From Cyclobacteriaceae bacterium (lineage in GTDB: Bacteria; Bacteroidota; Bacteroidia; Cytophagales; Cyclobacteriaceae): DNA of 64,000 nucleotides. A program made the position numbers and the translations under genes. The DNA lies in the NCBI GenBank assembly GCA_016786585.1, contig JAEUUI010000012.1, positions 62,001 to 126,000 of the forward strand. Reading direction: 5' to 3'. Positions 8,258 through 18,211 of the stretch are shown here, piece after piece. The notes beneath the pieces were generated by a model, which was not told where the DNA came from, ran no database searches, and saw nothing but the letters and a program-made list of their open reading frames with translations. Numbering within the stretch: the first letter of the stretch is position 1; each line of letters starts with the position of its first letter.

Positions 8258-9727
8258 TTGAGATCCACATTAAAAAAGACTTCGTTTTATCTGGTTCTTG
8301 GCTTTCTGCCGCTGGCGTCCAATTTTTTGCTGGCTCCGTTATTCACGCGGTTTCTTACCCCGGTCGAATATGGATTGATTGCCCTGGCTTCATTATTTCA
8401 AAATTATCTGAATGTTGTAATTGACCTGGGTCTCAAAGGATCATTTAGCCGGTACTACTTCAGGTATTTCAAACGGCCTCGAATAGTCAAGTCGCTGCTG
8501 TCCACGGTAATTCTCTTCACGCTGGGAGTGGCTGCCGTAATCTTTGTTTTCTTCTTCTTTTTTGGTGACTGGATATTTGGACTCGTATTCAAAAACAAGC
8601 TGTTTACATTCGATCAGTACGGACAATTTGTGTGCGTACTCGCCTTGACTGCGCTGCTGAACTCTGTTATTCTCACATATTATCGCAATGAAGAAAATTT
8701 AAAAAAGTACGCTATCGTTTCCCTCGGAACATTTTTTATGATGATGATCGGGGCGATTATAGGCGTTGTTGTTTATCAATATGGAGCACAGGGTAATATT
8801 GTGGGTAAAACAGCAGGCGGTGTACTGGTCGTTTCTATTTTTCTGATTGGATTCTTTTTTCGAAATGGATTTAGGTTTGAGGTGCGGCTGGTTAAGCCTC
8901 TGCTGCTATATGGACTACCGCTAATTCCGTTTGGTCTTCTGAATATTACCATTAATAATCTGGATCGTTTTTTCATTGAACGGTATTTTGATCTGAGTGT
9001 ATTGGGTCAGTACAATATCGCCTTTTTAATCAGCACCATTCCATTTATTCTGCTGAATTCATTTCAGTCGTCTGTTAATCCCGGAGTGATCAAACTTCTT
9101 GAGACCTCAAAGGGAGAGAACAAGGCTGCAAATTACCGTGAGATTAACTCGAACTTTAGGATTATGCTACTTTTTATGTGTGTGGTTCTGTGGAGTATGC
9201 TTACATTTTCCGGATTATTTATCATGTTTTACGTAGGAGAGGAGTACAGAAGTATTATTGGGTACTTGCCGATTCTTATGCTTGCCTTTATTCCGATGAT
9301 TTATCAGAATATGTACGGCATTCTGCTGTTCTATCATTACGAGTCGAAGCTTCTTCCATGGCTGAGCATCGCTACGCTGGTGAGCGCCATAGCGCTGAAT
9401 GTTGTCTTAATTCCGGTGATTGGTATTTATGGTGTAGCACTCGCCGTACTGGGCAAAAATCTGTTGTTTGCATACAGTACATATTGGGTTGTAAAAAAGC
9501 GCGGCTATTATGAGCCGGAAATCTTTCATCTCGGTAAATACCAATGGTTGTCGGTTGCATTGGCTGCCGCTGCTGTATTGGCGCTCGCACTGGTTCATTT
9601 ATTTCCATCCTATTATCAATACGCCACGCTTGCAGCCGGTGGTTTGGCAGGGGTTTTTATCTTTGCACTATTTAAAGGAGAGTTTTTACAGGTGACCGCG
9701 TTTGTGCGAAGCAAATTGCGGTTTTAA
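8258..9727 (+). CDS. wzx: Wzx-type polysaccharide flippase (oligosaccharide transporter)
   Basis: A 489-aa polytopic membrane protein of the MATE/Wzx (PST) superfamily with roughly 12-14 hydrophobic segments spread along its length. The N-terminus (FYLVLGFLPLASNFLLAPLF, then TRFLTPVEYGLIALA) is the typical first-helix signature of Wzx flippases. It should move the lipid-linked glycan unit from cytoplasm to periplasm. The start is a TTG at 8258, since no ATG or GTG lies upstream in frame close by and the first helix begins within ten residues. The neighbouring Wzy-like protein and initiating PglC-type transferase support a Wzx/Wzy-like route. Confidence 0.88.
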   Translation: MRSTLKKTSFYLVLGFLPLASNFLLAPLFTRFLTPVEYGLIALASLFQNYLNVVIDLGLKGSFSRYYFRYFKRPRIVKSLLSTVILFTLGVAAVIFVFFFFFGDWIFGLVFKNKLFTFDQYGQFVCVLALTALLNSVILTYYRNEENLKKYAIVSLGTFFMMMIGAIIGVVVYQYGAQGNIVGKTAGGVLVVSIFLIGFFFRNGFRFEVRLVKPLLLYGLPLIPFGLLNITINNLDRFFIERYFDLSVLGQYNIAFLISTIPFILLNSFQSSVNPGVIKLLETSKGENKAANYREINSNFRIMLLFMCVVLWSMLTFSGLFIMFYVGEEYRSIIGYLPILMLAFIPMIYQNMYGILLFYHYESKLLPWLSIATLVSAIALNVVLIPVIGIYGVALAVLGKNLLFAYSTYWVVKKRGYYEPEIFHLGKYQWLSVALAAAAVLALALVHLFPSYYQYATLAAGGLAGVFIFALFKGEFLQVTAFVRSKLRF

Positions 9728-9737
9728 GCGCAACTGA

Positions 9738-11267
9738 ATGAACGTTATATATTCGCTTTCACATTTAACCGACTGGATCGGATTCGCTAAAGAAATGGAA
9801 AGCCGGCTAGGGTGGAAACCTGCGTATTGGCTAACCAGTCAGCATACCGACAATCTAGTTAAGGATAATTTTCCAGAATGTGCACGACATCGGTTTCTTG
9901 AGATCATCCGTGGTGTTTCTCCCTCCGGATACGACTTATATAGCCCTAATATTATTGATGCAACGGTGATCCTGCAATATGCTTTCGAAATGGATCAGGC
10001 GATTAAGATGATGGATCGACTCGACTCAGGAGATGCATTTTCATACAACGAACGTAAGAGATATTTCATTAAAATTCTGAATTATGCTTTGAACGTGTAT
10101 GATACGTTCAAACCAGAAATTGCGGTGTTTACTGAAACCCCGCATCATGCTACTCAGTACATTTTATATGCCGTCCTGAAGAAGAAGGGGGTTAAAACAG
10201 TGATGTTTAAACCGGTTTTTATTTTCGACATGAGACTGCTCATCTATAACGGTGTGGAAGACGATCCGGTTGCTACTGCAGGTGATTTCACTTTTCAATC
10301 CGAACCGGACTTGCATGTGATTGAGCAAATTACAGCATATGTAAAAAGGCTGAAAAGCGATTACAGCGTGGGCGCGCCTGACTATATGAAGCAGGCCATC
10401 CGGACATCGAGTCACTCCCGTGCGATGTTCAAAACTGCACTTAAGTTGTTAAACATTAGCAATTGGAAGAAACTTGTAGACCCTGCCAGTAGCACAAACA
10501 TTCTTAAACTCAAGGGACGCAGCCTCGAAGAATCATCACCTTCCCGCTTACAGTTGTACTGGATAAAAGTCAAAGGAAGTATTCATAAGAGAGGGCTGCG
10601 AAAACTTTATCATAAGCTGGTAACGCGTTCTCCAGACATGCATAAGCAATTCGTATTTGTGCCTTTGCAATATCAGCCCGAGCGTACATCATCGCCTGAC
10701 GGAGGCGCTTATGTGGATCAATTCCTTATGATCAACTTGCTGCGAAAACAGTTGCCCCCGCATGTCGCTATTTTTGTGAAAGAACATTCCGCTCAGTTTC
10801 ATCCCCGCATGGACGGGCATTTGGGGCGATTTGAGTTCAACTATCGCGATATTGCCGCTTTACCAAACGTGTATCTTATTTCAGAAACTTACTCGTCTTT
10901 TGATTTGATTGACAAGTGTGTGTGCCTGGCTACGTTAACTGGTACGGCCGGCCTGGAAGCAGTGGCACGCCGGAAACCTGTGTTGGTTTTTGGTCCCGGT
11001 TGTTGGTATCGGTCTTTGCCCGGTGTTTTTTATACGTATGATTCCTTATCCCTTCAGGCTGCGTGGTCAGAAATAGAGCGCGGTTATCCTTTTAATGATG
11101 ATGATGTATTTAATTTCCTGAAGAAAATTTTCCGCGTTTCGTTTTCCGCAAAACTTACTCCCCAGTACCCCGTGAAAATAAGCAGCGAGGAAAATATCCG
11201 GAATCTTGTTACGGCTGTGCAACGGTATGCCTTGGAAGTTATGAATCGTACCCCTGGTGGAAATTAA
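9738..11267 (+). CDS. KpsC/KpsS-like putative glycosyltransferase
   Basis: A 509-aa cytosolic protein with no signal peptide or clear membrane segment. The C-terminal half carries a FVKEHS motif and, about 60 residues later, TLTGTAGLEAVARRKPV followed by LVFGPGCWY. These resemble the conserved KEH and TG-x-EA-x-KPV-x-FG-x-WY segments of capsule-polysaccharide Kdo transferases of the KpsC/KpsS type. The N-terminal half is not recognised. Coming directly after the pseudaminate genes and the flippase, it is a candidate for the enzyme that attaches the CMP-activated nonulosonic acid. That is inference from fold type and position. Its last 11 bases overlap the next gene, which starts with GTG. Confidence 0.6.
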   Translation: MNVIYSLSHLTDWIGFAKEMESRLGWKPAYWLTSQHTDNLVKDNFPECARHRFLEIIRGVSPSGYDLYSPNIIDATVILQYAFEMDQAIKMMDRLDSGDAFSYNERKRYFIKILNYALNVYDTFKPEIAVFTETPHHATQYILYAVLKKKGVKTVMFKPVFIFDMRLLIYNGVEDDPVATAGDFTFQSEPDLHVIEQITAYVKRLKSDYSVGAPDYMKQAIRTSSHSRAMFKTALKLLNISNWKKLVDPASSTNILKLKGRSLEESSPSRLQLYWIKVKGSIHKRGLRKLYHKLVTRSPDMHKQFVFVPLQYQPERTSSPDGGAYVDQFLMINLLRKQLPPHVAIFVKEHSAQFHPRMDGHLGRFEFNYRDIAALPNVYLISETYSSFDLIDKCVCLATLTGTAGLEAVARRKPVLVFGPGCWYRSLPGVFYTYDSLSLQAAWSEIERGYPFNDDDVFNFLKKIFRVSFSAKLTPQYPVKISSEENIRNLVTAVQRYALEVMNRTPGGN

Positions 11268-12285
11268 TGTTTACCCGCATTTGTCGTCAGCCAGAAGCAT
11301 GGCCCGCTATGCTTCCGGTCTCATACCTGCACTAAACCAGGCGGGACTAGCGCCTCACGTCATAGGCTCAACTGAAAACCTTTCCTTCTGGAATCGTTAT
11401 CCGGGATATCTTTTGAAAGCGATTGGAGCCGGTTCATTCGGGAATTTAATTTTATCCGAACGATTTTCATTCCTTTTGACTGTGATGGCCAAACGGAGGA
11501 CCGTTGTGGTTTGTCATGATCTTGTAACGCTTCATTATAAGAAGCAGTCATTTGTTAATAAACTCTGGTATAAAACCCAGCTCTGGTTTATGAGCCGTGC
11601 CCGTTTAATCGTTTGCATTTCTGAAAGCACTCGTACCGATCTGCTAAGGTTTGTTCCGGGTATTGATCCGGAAAAGATAAAAGTTATTTATAATGGTCTT
11701 GAGCGATCCTGGAATACGGACGTTCAGAAGCATGAAGCTGAAAATAATTTTGAGACGAAATATGAAGGAAATAAATTTTTTCTGATGGTTGGGACCGATG
11801 CCTGGAATAAAAATTTCCAGGGTATGATTGATCAATTGGGGAATATTAATGCAATGGGATATCGCCTGATTAAAATTGGAGCAATTTCACCTGAGCATTT
11901 ACGACAAATTCAGTCAGCAGGAATGGAGCATGTGGTTCGGCATGAGAGACACGTAACTGACGATGAGTTAAAGTGGCTGTATCAAAACGCAGAAGCTTTG
12001 GTTTTTCCTTCGTTGCATGAAGGGTTTGGATGGCCGCCACTCGAGGCAATGGCTTGTGGCTGTCCTGTAATTGCTTCCGACAGATCAAGCATTCCGGAAG
12101 TGTGTGGGCGTGCTGCCTTGTATATCGATCCAACAAACAAAGCGAAGCTGGCAAAGGCCCTGATAGATGTCGCCAATGATGCTAAACTCCGGGAACGATT
12201 GATAGAAACTGGGGTCATACAGGCCCGACAATTTACGTGGGAAAATACAGCTGAAAATTTTAAGAGGCTCCTGGCATCTCTGTAG
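11257..12285 (+). CDS. GT4-family glycosyltransferase
   Basis: A 342-aa GT-B glycosyltransferase of the GT4 type. The donor-binding region reads FPSLHEGFGWPPLEAMACG, containing the E-x7-E motif of retaining GT4 enzymes, followed by CPVIASDRSSIPEVCG. An N-terminal acceptor half contains VVCHDLVTLHYK and a VCISESTRTDL hinge. The start is GTG at 11257, overlapping the previous gene by 11 bases. The next gene lies on the opposite strand 19 bases after this stop, so the first transcription unit probably ends here. The sugar donor cannot be predicted. Confidence 0.88.
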   Translation: MEINVYPHLSSARSMARYASGLIPALNQAGLAPHVIGSTENLSFWNRYPGYLLKAIGAGSFGNLILSERFSFLLTVMAKRRTVVVCHDLVTLHYKKQSFVNKLWYKTQLWFMSRARLIVCISESTRTDLLRFVPGIDPEKIKVIYNGLERSWNTDVQKHEAENNFETKYEGNKFFLMVGTDAWNKNFQGMIDQLGNINAMGYRLIKIGAISPEHLRQIQSAGMEHVVRHERHVTDDELKWLYQNAEALVFPSLHEGFGWPPLEAMACGCPVIASDRSSIPEVCGRAALYIDPTNKAKLAKALIDVANDAKLRERLIETGVIQARQFTWENTAENFKRLLASL

Positions 12286-12304
12286 CGATACACTAAGATT
12301 TTAC

Positions 12305-13345
12305 TCAATCACTCGACACCTTGCGACTTCCGAGTTTCATGAAGTATTTTTCGAATTTCTCATATACGAAATAGCTTACCATAAATGTTATGGCGACAGC
12401 CATTACTTGTTTAACAACAATAGAGTGATTACCCACGCGGGTCAGGATAAAACCCGTAGCACCCCACACCAACGGATGTAAAAGGTAAATCGAGTAGCTT
12501 GATTTGCCCGTAATCTCAAGAATTTTTGTGATCAGGTTTGTTTTGCTGAATTCAATTTTATAGAAGCCCGTGCAAATAAGAAAGCACGATAAGCTGAAGG
12601 ATAGTCTCGCGAAATCAGTTACAAGCTGCGATGCATCTCCACTTGCAGGGTATAGGATAAATAATGCAAACCCTGCAGCTATGAGAAGTAAGCCATTTAA
12701 AACCGAAACTCTTTGGTTTTCAAAGAACAAGCCGATTGCAAACCCGCCTACAAATAGAAATGCCTGATTGAGCGGATTCACGTAATTTTTCCACTGCATC
12801 GAAAGTTGGACAGAAGGATCAAGTATTTGAAAGGCAAATACGGTATAAACACCAAGAAGCAGTACCGAAAGTAAAAGGAATGCTTTTTTTGAGTATCGCG
12901 CGATAATGATAAGGAACGGGAATAACAAATAGAACACAAGTTCATTGCCAATGGACCAGGCGCCAACAGCAAAATACTTATCCCAGGCAACCAGTCCGAA
13001 CAGTCCTGACAAATTCAACACGAGTTTTGTTGCGTCAGGTGATTCCCGGTTTAGAACAATGGTTGCCAGCGTTGCAAGCCACAGAAGTGGGAAAATTCTG
13101 AGTACTCGTTTTTTAAAAAATGAAATGATGTTTTCAGTTATAAAGAGTTTTTTGAAATAAACATGGTAAAGCGTCAAGCCACTAAGCACGTAGAAAATAG
13201 CCACCCCATAAATTCCAATTCTGCGGATTAAGGTGTCTGCATCATACTCGCCAAAGCTCCAGGTTGTAAAATGGTAGAACATAATGGATGCAGCTGCCAG
13301 TCCACGTAGGTAGTCAAGATTATGAAGTCTGCTGTTAACAGTCAT
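12305..13345 (-). CDS. acyltransferase 3 family membrane O-acyltransferase
   Basis: A 346-aa polytopic protein with about ten membrane helices, typical of acyltransferase-3 (OafA/ExoZ-like) enzymes that O-acetylate surface glycans. The first helix carries LRGLAAASIMFYHFTTW with the conserved Arg-Gly and the likely catalytic His. The last helices end in FVYEKFEKYFMKLG. It lies alone on the minus strand inside the glycan locus, converging with the GT4 gene (19-base gap). It has a strong promoter match at 13378-13410. It probably modifies the same glycan but under separate control. Confidence 0.87.
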   Translation of the reverse strand: MTVNSRLHNLDYLRGLAAASIMFYHFTTWSFGEYDADTLIRRIGIYGVAIFYVLSGLTLYHVYFKKLFITENIISFFKKRVLRIFPLLWLATLATIVLNRESPDATKLVLNLSGLFGLVAWDKYFAVGAWSIGNELVFYLLFPFLIIIARYSKKAFLLLSVLLLGVYTVFAFQILDPSVQLSMQWKNYVNPLNQAFLFVGGFAIGLFFENQRVSVLNGLLLIAAGFALFILYPASGDASQLVTDFARLSFSLSCFLICTGFYKIEFSKTNLITKILEITGKSSYSIYLLHPLVWGATGFILTRVGNHSIVVKQVMAVAITFMVSYFVYEKFEKYFMKLGSRKVSSD

Positions 13346-13377
13346 TTTTTGAGAGCCTTAGGTTATCGGTGTAACGA

Positions 13378-13410
13378 CAAAACTATTCATTTTTTTAACC
13401 TAAAGACAAG
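13378..13410 (-). promoter_or_regulatory. Bacteroidota-type promoter for the acyltransferase gene
   Basis: On the minus strand a perfect TAGTTTTG (-7 consensus TAnnTTTG) is complementary to 13378-13385. A CTTG (consensus TTTG, 3 of 4) is complementary to 13407-13410, separated by 21 bases. The implied start of transcription gives a leader of about 25 bases before the ATG at 13345. Confidence 0.55.
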
Positions 13411-13443
13411 GTTCTTATTGCCCGGGTTCGTCTATTGGAAGGA

Positions 13444-13474
13444 TTTTAAATGTAAATTCGCGCCAATTGATTTG
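13444..13474 (+). promoter_or_regulatory. possible promoter for the second glycosyltransferase block
   Basis: TTTT at 13444-13447 and TTGATTTG at 13467-13474 are separated by 19 bases. Each has one mismatch to the Bacteroidota TTTG / TAnnTTTG consensus. It sits about 45 bases before the ATG at 13520, in a 174-base divergent intergenic region where a promoter is expected. Confidence 0.35.
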
Positions 13475-13519
13475 TGCTACCATTAACCGGAATGGGATCT
13501 GCAGGTCTATGACTTTTAC

Positions 13520-14656
13520 ATGAAGATTTTATTCGTTCAAAAGGAAGGCGGGATATTTGGTGCGGAGAATTATCAACTTAAGATAATTCCCGAACTCATC
13601 AGACGTGGATATACTATTCATTTTTTACGCCTGTATACGAATTATCAGGGCGGTCGGGGTGGTAAGTTTATGGAACTGCTGAATTCATTTGGTGTTAAGA
13701 CCTTTGAAATCAATATCGGTAGATTTCTTAATCCGATGAATCTTTTCAGAATCAATCAAATAATACGGTCTGAGAAATACGATCTTGTTCACACACATCT
13801 GATTCATGCCGATATTCACCTGGCGCTGGTGAAATTACTGCTCCACCGAAAGTTGAAGGTTGTCTCTACCAAGCATGGATACGATAATGCATTCACCGCG
13901 AGGCATGGGTTTAATGCAGATAAACAAACCCTTACGCCCTATTTTATGGTCAGCCGGTTTGCGGAAAATCGTATGACAAAGTCTTTCACGATTACTAATT
14001 CGCTGAGAAACTTCTTTATTCAGACCCGGCTTACAACGCCAGGAAAGATGTCAACCATTCATTACGGTTTTGATTTTACACCCCCCGATTTGTCGTGGGT
14101 GGAAGACAGGTTCCGGCTTTTTGAAAAGCAATTCGTAATTGCCGGGCGATTGGTTCGTTTCAAGGGGCACCGGTTCGTAATCGAAGCAATGCCTGAAATA
14201 ATTCGGCAAAACCCGGATGCAGGCCTTGTGATTGTGGGTTCCGGTGAACTGGAGGCCGAACTGAAGGCTATGGTCTCGAACCTGCACATGAACGATTATG
14301 TTCGATTCGTTGGCTATAGTAACGAAGTTGTAAAGTGGATGTATAATAGTCAGGTTGTATGTGTTCCATCCATATCGGAAGGGTTTGGCGTAGTTTTGCT
14401 GGAAGCATTCAATTGCTCGAAGGCTGTGGTGGCATTTGATGTGCCTGCCTGTAATGAACTTATGGAGCATAATAAAACGGGCCTGCTTGTTGAACCATTT
14501 GACACAACAATCCTTTCACAAACTATCTGTAACTTGCTTGGGGAACCGGAAGTAGCCGATAAGATTGGTCGTGCTGCAAACAGCAGACTCAAAGAATATT
14601 TTACGCTGAAGCGGATGACCGACCAGACTGAATTGTTTTACAAAAGTATCGCCTGA
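13520..14656 (+). CDS. GT4-family glycosyltransferase
   Basis: A 378-aa GT-B glycosyltransferase. The N-terminal domain starts with FVQKEGGIFGAENYQ and contains the VHTHLIHADIHL and STKHGYDN segments of GT4 acceptor domains. The C-terminal domain has AGRLVRFKGH, a VGSGELEAELK stretch and PSISEGFGVVLLEAF, the E-x7-E donor motif. It is the first gene of a second co-directional block. Its stop overlaps the next start as TGATG. The donor and linkage cannot be deduced. Confidence 0.9.
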   Translation: MKILFVQKEGGIFGAENYQLKIIPELIRRGYTIHFLRLYTNYQGGRGGKFMELLNSFGVKTFEINIGRFLNPMNLFRINQIIRSEKYDLVHTHLIHADIHLALVKLLLHRKLKVVSTKHGYDNAFTARHGFNADKQTLTPYFMVSRFAENRMTKSFTITNSLRNFFIQTRLTTPGKMSTIHYGFDFTPPDLSWVEDRFRLFEKQFVIAGRLVRFKGHRFVIEAMPEIIRQNPDAGLVIVGSGELEAELKAMVSNLHMNDYVRFVGYSNEVVKWMYNSQVVCVPSISEGFGVVLLEAFNCSKAVVAFDVPACNELMEHNKTGLLVEPFDTTILSQTICNLLGEPEVADKIGRAANSRLKEYFTLKRMTDQTELFYKSIA

Positions 14657-15903
14657 TGGGGGCCATCATTGCACTATTTGTTTTGCTTATTGTGAGCTAC
14701 GTGATGCGGCCTGACTGGACGGATATACCGGCAATACGAGCGGTTTATAACTGGGGAGCGGCATTTAGAGTCTTAGGAACATTAGCTTACATGTTTTATG
14801 CATTTTACATCACGTCAGGTAATGTAGATGCTTTTGTATACGATAACTGGGCGCAACGCTTTGCCGAGTACTTTGTGCGGGGCGATTTTTCTCCCTTCAC
14901 CGATTCTTCACTTTACCGTGGCGGACAATTATTCTACACAAACTTTGTTGCGTATCCTGCTGCGTTCTTCCTCATTATAACGGGTAACTCTACATTCGGC
15001 ATTTACCTCTTGTTTTCAACGGTCTGTTTCATTGGACTGGTATTGATGGTTAAATCTTTCTATCTCAATTTTCCGGGGATAGACCGGTACCGCGTCACGC
15101 TATATGTTTTACTCTTTCCGGCAGTATGGTTTTGGACATCAACGATCGGAAAAGATGCCTTCGTTTTTTTGGGAATTGGAATTATCTGTTCCGGCTTTAG
15201 GGCCAGTTCACTGAACTATGTAAAATTCATTATCGGCATCGCTATTGTCTATGCATTCCGCCCCCCGGTTGCCTACATGTTACTGCTTTCGATGTCAGCA
15301 CTCTTTATTTTCAATTTTAAAGACCCGTTTCTCCTCAAGCTTTTAAAAATCGGCTTGGGAGTTTATCTGGCAGTTCTGCTGCTTGATTTCATCAGTGCAG
15401 ACTGGAGGATTGAAAGTTTTGATGTGGAAACGATTGAAGGTCTTCAACGATCAACATTACGCAATAACGACTATGGAAGCGGGGCCTTGGAAGAAAAGAG
15501 CGGGGGATTGTCATCCATCCCCAGGGGGATTGTTGACGTGTTGGCGCGACCATTCATATGGGAGACAAAAGACATCACAACCCTGCTGGCCTCCCTGGAG
15601 ATTACTTTTATGTTGTCAATACTTTTTATAAAACGATACTCTCTGAAACGTTTTGTTCAAAGTATGCTTACCAATCGCCTGTCAACATTTGTAGGTGCAT
15701 TTACGCTTATATACATTGTGTCAGCGGGTTTATTTGAAAATAATATCGGGTTAATTGCACGACATCGTTCCATTATTTTTCCATTCTTATTTTTGGCTGC
15801 TTATAGTTTTCAATTTGTAAAGGTTCCGAAAAGAAATTTATCACCAACCAACAACTACCTTCCCGTTGAAACAGAAAAGGCTGCTCCTTATCGCAAGTTA
15901 TAA
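14656..15903 (+). CDS. polytopic membrane protein, Wzy/EpsG-like polymerase candidate
   Basis: A 415-aa integral membrane protein with about ten hydrophobic segments and a hydrophilic loop around residues 250-300 that contains YGSGALEEKSGGL. It lies between two glycosyltransferases and couples to both by overlap: 1 base upstream and 38 bases downstream. Polymerases (Wzy) and ligases are poorly conserved in sequence. The size, topology and position in a locus with a flippase and an initiating transferase make a polymerase the best guess. A different membrane role is possible. Confidence 0.6.
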   Translation: MGAIIALFVLLIVSYVMRPDWTDIPAIRAVYNWGAAFRVLGTLAYMFYAFYITSGNVDAFVYDNWAQRFAEYFVRGDFSPFTDSSLYRGGQLFYTNFVAYPAAFFLIITGNSTFGIYLLFSTVCFIGLVLMVKSFYLNFPGIDRYRVTLYVLLFPAVWFWTSTIGKDAFVFLGIGIICSGFRASSLNYVKFIIGIAIVYAFRPPVAYMLLLSMSALFIFNFKDPFLLKLLKIGLGVYLAVLLLDFISADWRIESFDVETIEGLQRSTLRNNDYGSGALEEKSGGLSSIPRGIVDVLARPFIWETKDITTLLASLEITFMLSILFIKRYSLKRFVQSMLTNRLSTFVGAFTLIYIVSAGLFENNIGLIARHRSIIFPFLFLAAYSFQFVKVPKRNLSPTNNYLPVETEKAAPYRKL

Positions 15904-16996
15904 CAGGTCCATTCTTCTGTTTCGGAAAGATCTTCTCCTCGAATTCCGGAAAGAAGGTTACGAGGTTTTAGCCATCGCTCACAACGATTCGCCTGAGGTT
16001 GGTCCGTCACTGGAGGCAATGGGCATTCAGTATACGTCAGTTCCTCTTTCCAGAACTGGCTTTAATCCTTTTCGGGATTTTGTTTTCCTGATCCGCCTTA
16101 TCCGGATTATAAGAGATTACAAGCCGTCTCATATTCTGGCATATACAATCAAACCGGTAATCTATGGGGGTATAGCTTCGCAATTTTTTCAGGGAAAGAT
16201 GTTCGCTTTGATAACCGGGCTTGGATACCTCGAAACAGAAACAGGAGGCACATTCAAGAAAGTGATCCGATTTGTTATCCTGAACCTCTATAAAGTTAGT
16301 TTAAGGAAAGCAGATGGTGTGATTTTTCAGAATGAAGACGACAGGGTTTACTTTCATGAAAAAAAACTAATCGATTCTTCAATCCCCGTTAAGATTGTCA
16401 ATGGTTCCGGAGTCAATCTTTCACAGTTTGACCTGGCCCCACCTGTCAAAAGCCCGGTACGCTTCATTCTTATCTCCCGGCTTATAAGAGCAAAGGGAGT
16501 TGAGTTGTACTTACAGGCAGCCAGGCAAATTAAGGCCACATCACCGGAAACGGAATTTCATCTGATTGGTCAGCTCGACGAGCAAAACCCTGATTCTATC
16601 TCTCAGGCTGAACTTAATTTAGCTGTTGAGGCAGAAACAATTATCTTCCACGGCTTTCAGAATGATGTACGCCCTTTTTTAAGAATGTCATCGGTATTTG
16701 TTTTACCGTCCTGGTACCGGGAGGGTGTTCCAAGAACAATTCTGGAAGCGTTAGCAATGGGTAAACCTGTGATAACAACCGATAATACCGGGTGTCGGGA
16801 AACAGTTGAGCCTAACATCAATGGTTTTTTAGTGCCTAAAAAGGAACTTACCCCGCTTGTAAACGCAATGAAGCAATTTATCGACCAGCCTGAATTAATT
16901 GAAACGATGGGAAGGGCAAGTGTTGAGATGGCTCATGCTAAATTTGATGTAACTGGCGTTAATCATGCAATGCTGCAATTTATGAAGGTCCGCTGA
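15866..16996 (+). CDS. GT4-family glycosyltransferase, PglA-like
   Basis: A 376-aa glycosyltransferase of the PglA/WbpX-like GT4 branch. The N-terminus [19 protein letters not shown], the segment [10 protein letters not shown] and the donor motif [18 protein letters not shown] are the features used. PglA-type enzymes add a second sugar (GalNAc in Campylobacter) to undecaprenyl-diphosphate bacillosamine, which fits the adjacent PglC-like gene. The start is TTG at 15866, 38 bases inside the preceding gene. The family N-terminus begins exactly there, so the unusual codon and overlap look real. Confidence 0.85.
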   Translation: MKQKRLLLIASYNRSILLFRKDLLLEFRKEGYEVLAIAHNDSPEVGPSLEAMGIQYTSVPLSRTGFNPFRDFVFLIRLIRIIRDYKPSHILAYTIKPVIYGGIASQFFQGKMFALITGLGYLETETGGTFKKVIRFVILNLYKVSLRKADGVIFQNEDDRVYFHEKKLIDSSIPVKIVNGSGVNLSQFDLAPPVKSPVRFILISRLIRAKGVELYLQAARQIKATSPETEFHLIGQLDEQNPDSISQAELNLAVEAETIIFHGFQNDVRPFLRMSSVFVLPSWYREGVPRTILEALAMGKPVITTDNTGCRETVEPNINGFLVPKKELTPLVNAMKQFIDQPELIETMGRASVEMAHAKFDVTGVNHAMLQFMKVR

Positions 16997-16998
16997 AT

Positions 16999-17604
16999 AT
17001 GTACATCCGCATCGTTAAACCTTTTTTCGATACGCTTTGCGCAACATTGGTATTGGTACTGTCACTACCGCTCACGCTTATTGTTTTTTTTGGCCTTTTA
17101 CTAGCGAACAAGGGCAAACCCTTCTTTGTTCAGGCAAGGCCGGGATTGAACGGTAAAACGTTTTACGTTATCAAGTTTAAAACAATGACAGATGAGCGCG
17201 ACACGCAAGGGCAACTGCTTCCCGATGAGATACGGCTCAAAGGTGTCGGTAAGTTCGTGCGTAAAACCTCGCTTGATGAACTTCCGCAATTAATAAATGT
17301 GCTCAAAGGTGATATGTCATTCGTGGGGCCAAGGCCGTTGCTTATCGAGTATCTGCCTTTATATAACGCGCAACAGCGAAAAAGACATGATGTAAAGCCC
17401 GGGATTACGGGTTGGGCGCAGGTGAATGGCCGCAATGCTATCAGTTGGGAAAGGAAATTTGAATATGATACCTGGTATGTTGACCATGTGTCTTTTTTTC
17501 TGGATATTAAAATCCTGTTGCTCACGGTATTGAAAGTATTACGGGCAGAAGGGATCAGCAGCGGGCAATCAGTGACCATGGAAAAGTTTAAAGGAAATGG
17601 GTAA
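16999..17604 (+). CDS. pglC: PglC-type initiating phosphoglycosyl transferase
   Basis: A 201-aa monotopic phosphoglycosyl transferase. It transfers a sugar phosphate, probably of di-N-acetylbacillosamine, to undecaprenyl phosphate and so starts the lipid-linked glycan. An N-terminal reentrant hydrophobic segment spans about 12-36. The KFKTM motif follows at 59-63, then the catalytic Asp93-Glu94 pair in [17 protein letters not shown] and [13 protein letters not shown]. The short length, without the multi-helix N-terminal domain of WcaJ, matches PglC. It overlaps the PglD-like acetyltransferase by 8 bases, the same order as pglC-pglD in Campylobacter and epsL-epsM in Bacillus. Confidence 0.9.
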   Translation: MYIRIVKPFFDTLCATLVLVLSLPLTLIVFFGLLLANKGKPFFVQARPGLNGKTFYVIKFKTMTDERDTQGQLLPDEIRLKGVGKFVRKTSLDELPQLINVLKGDMSFVGPRPLLIEYLPLYNAQQRKRHDVKPGITGWAQVNGRNAISWERKFEYDTWYVDHVSFFLDIKILLLTVLKVLRAEGISSGQSVTMEKFKGNG

Positions 17605-18211
17605 TGTTATTCTCATCGGAGCGGGCGAGCATGCCCGTGTGGTACTTGATTCGCTGCAAGCTGCGGGCCGATCCGTAATTGCCATGTTCGATCCAAAATA
17701 TGATGGTCAGAATTTTATGAACACTGCAGTGCACGGTACCTACAGGCACGACTTGCATACCCGGAGTGAGGCTATTGTGGCCATTGGTGCAAATGATGTT
17801 CGCCAACGACTCAGCCGCGAGGTAAGGCATTCATTCACAACCTCAGTCGATAAGACGGCAAGCGTTTCGAAATATTCCACCATTGGAAGAGGTAGCATGG
17901 TGCTGCATGGAGTAATTATTCAGCAAGGAAGCGTGCTGGGGCAACATGTAATCGTTAATACCGCAGCGCACATCGATCACGATTGTGAGATCTCGGATTT
18001 TGTTCACATTGCTCCGGGAGCTTCCCTGTGTGGGAGAATATCAGTAGGTGAAGGAACATTGCTGGGCGCTGGCTCAATTGTTATTCCCGGTATCAAAATT
18101 GGTCAATGGTGCACTATTGGCGCAGGGTCGGTTATCACGCGCGATATTCCTGATTATGCTGTGGTGGTGGGCAATCCGGGGCGAGTGATCCGCTATAACA
18201 AACCAAGCTGA
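17597..18211 (+). CDS. pglD: PglD/NeuD-type sugar N-acetyltransferase
   Basis: A 204-aa left-handed beta-helix acetyltransferase. The N-terminal sugar-nucleotide domain starts with [16 protein letters not shown] (5-20). Hexapeptide repeats run from about 90 to 190. The segment [12 protein letters not shown] places a histidine at 125, the position of the catalytic base of PglD, which N-acetylates UDP-4-amino-sugar to UDP-di-N-acetylbacillosamine. It overlaps pglC by 8 bases and the next acetyltransferase by 1. The pairing with PglC, PglE (19845) and PglF (25281) supports this role. Confidence 0.87.
   Translation: MGNVILIGAGEHARVVLDSLQAAGRSVIAMFDPKYDGQNFMNTAVHGTYRHDLHTRSEAIVAIGANDVRQRLSREVRHSFTTSVDKTASVSKYSTIGRGSMVLHGVIIQQGSVLGQHVIVNTAAHIDHDCEISDFVHIAPGASLCGRISVGEGTLLGAGSIVIPGIKIGQWCTIGAGSVITRDIPDYAVVVGNPGRVIRYNKPS

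Noticed and set aside
14051-14470. 139-codon minus-strand frame in a GT4 gene
   Set aside because: Antisense to conserved GT4 motifs with no sensible protein features.
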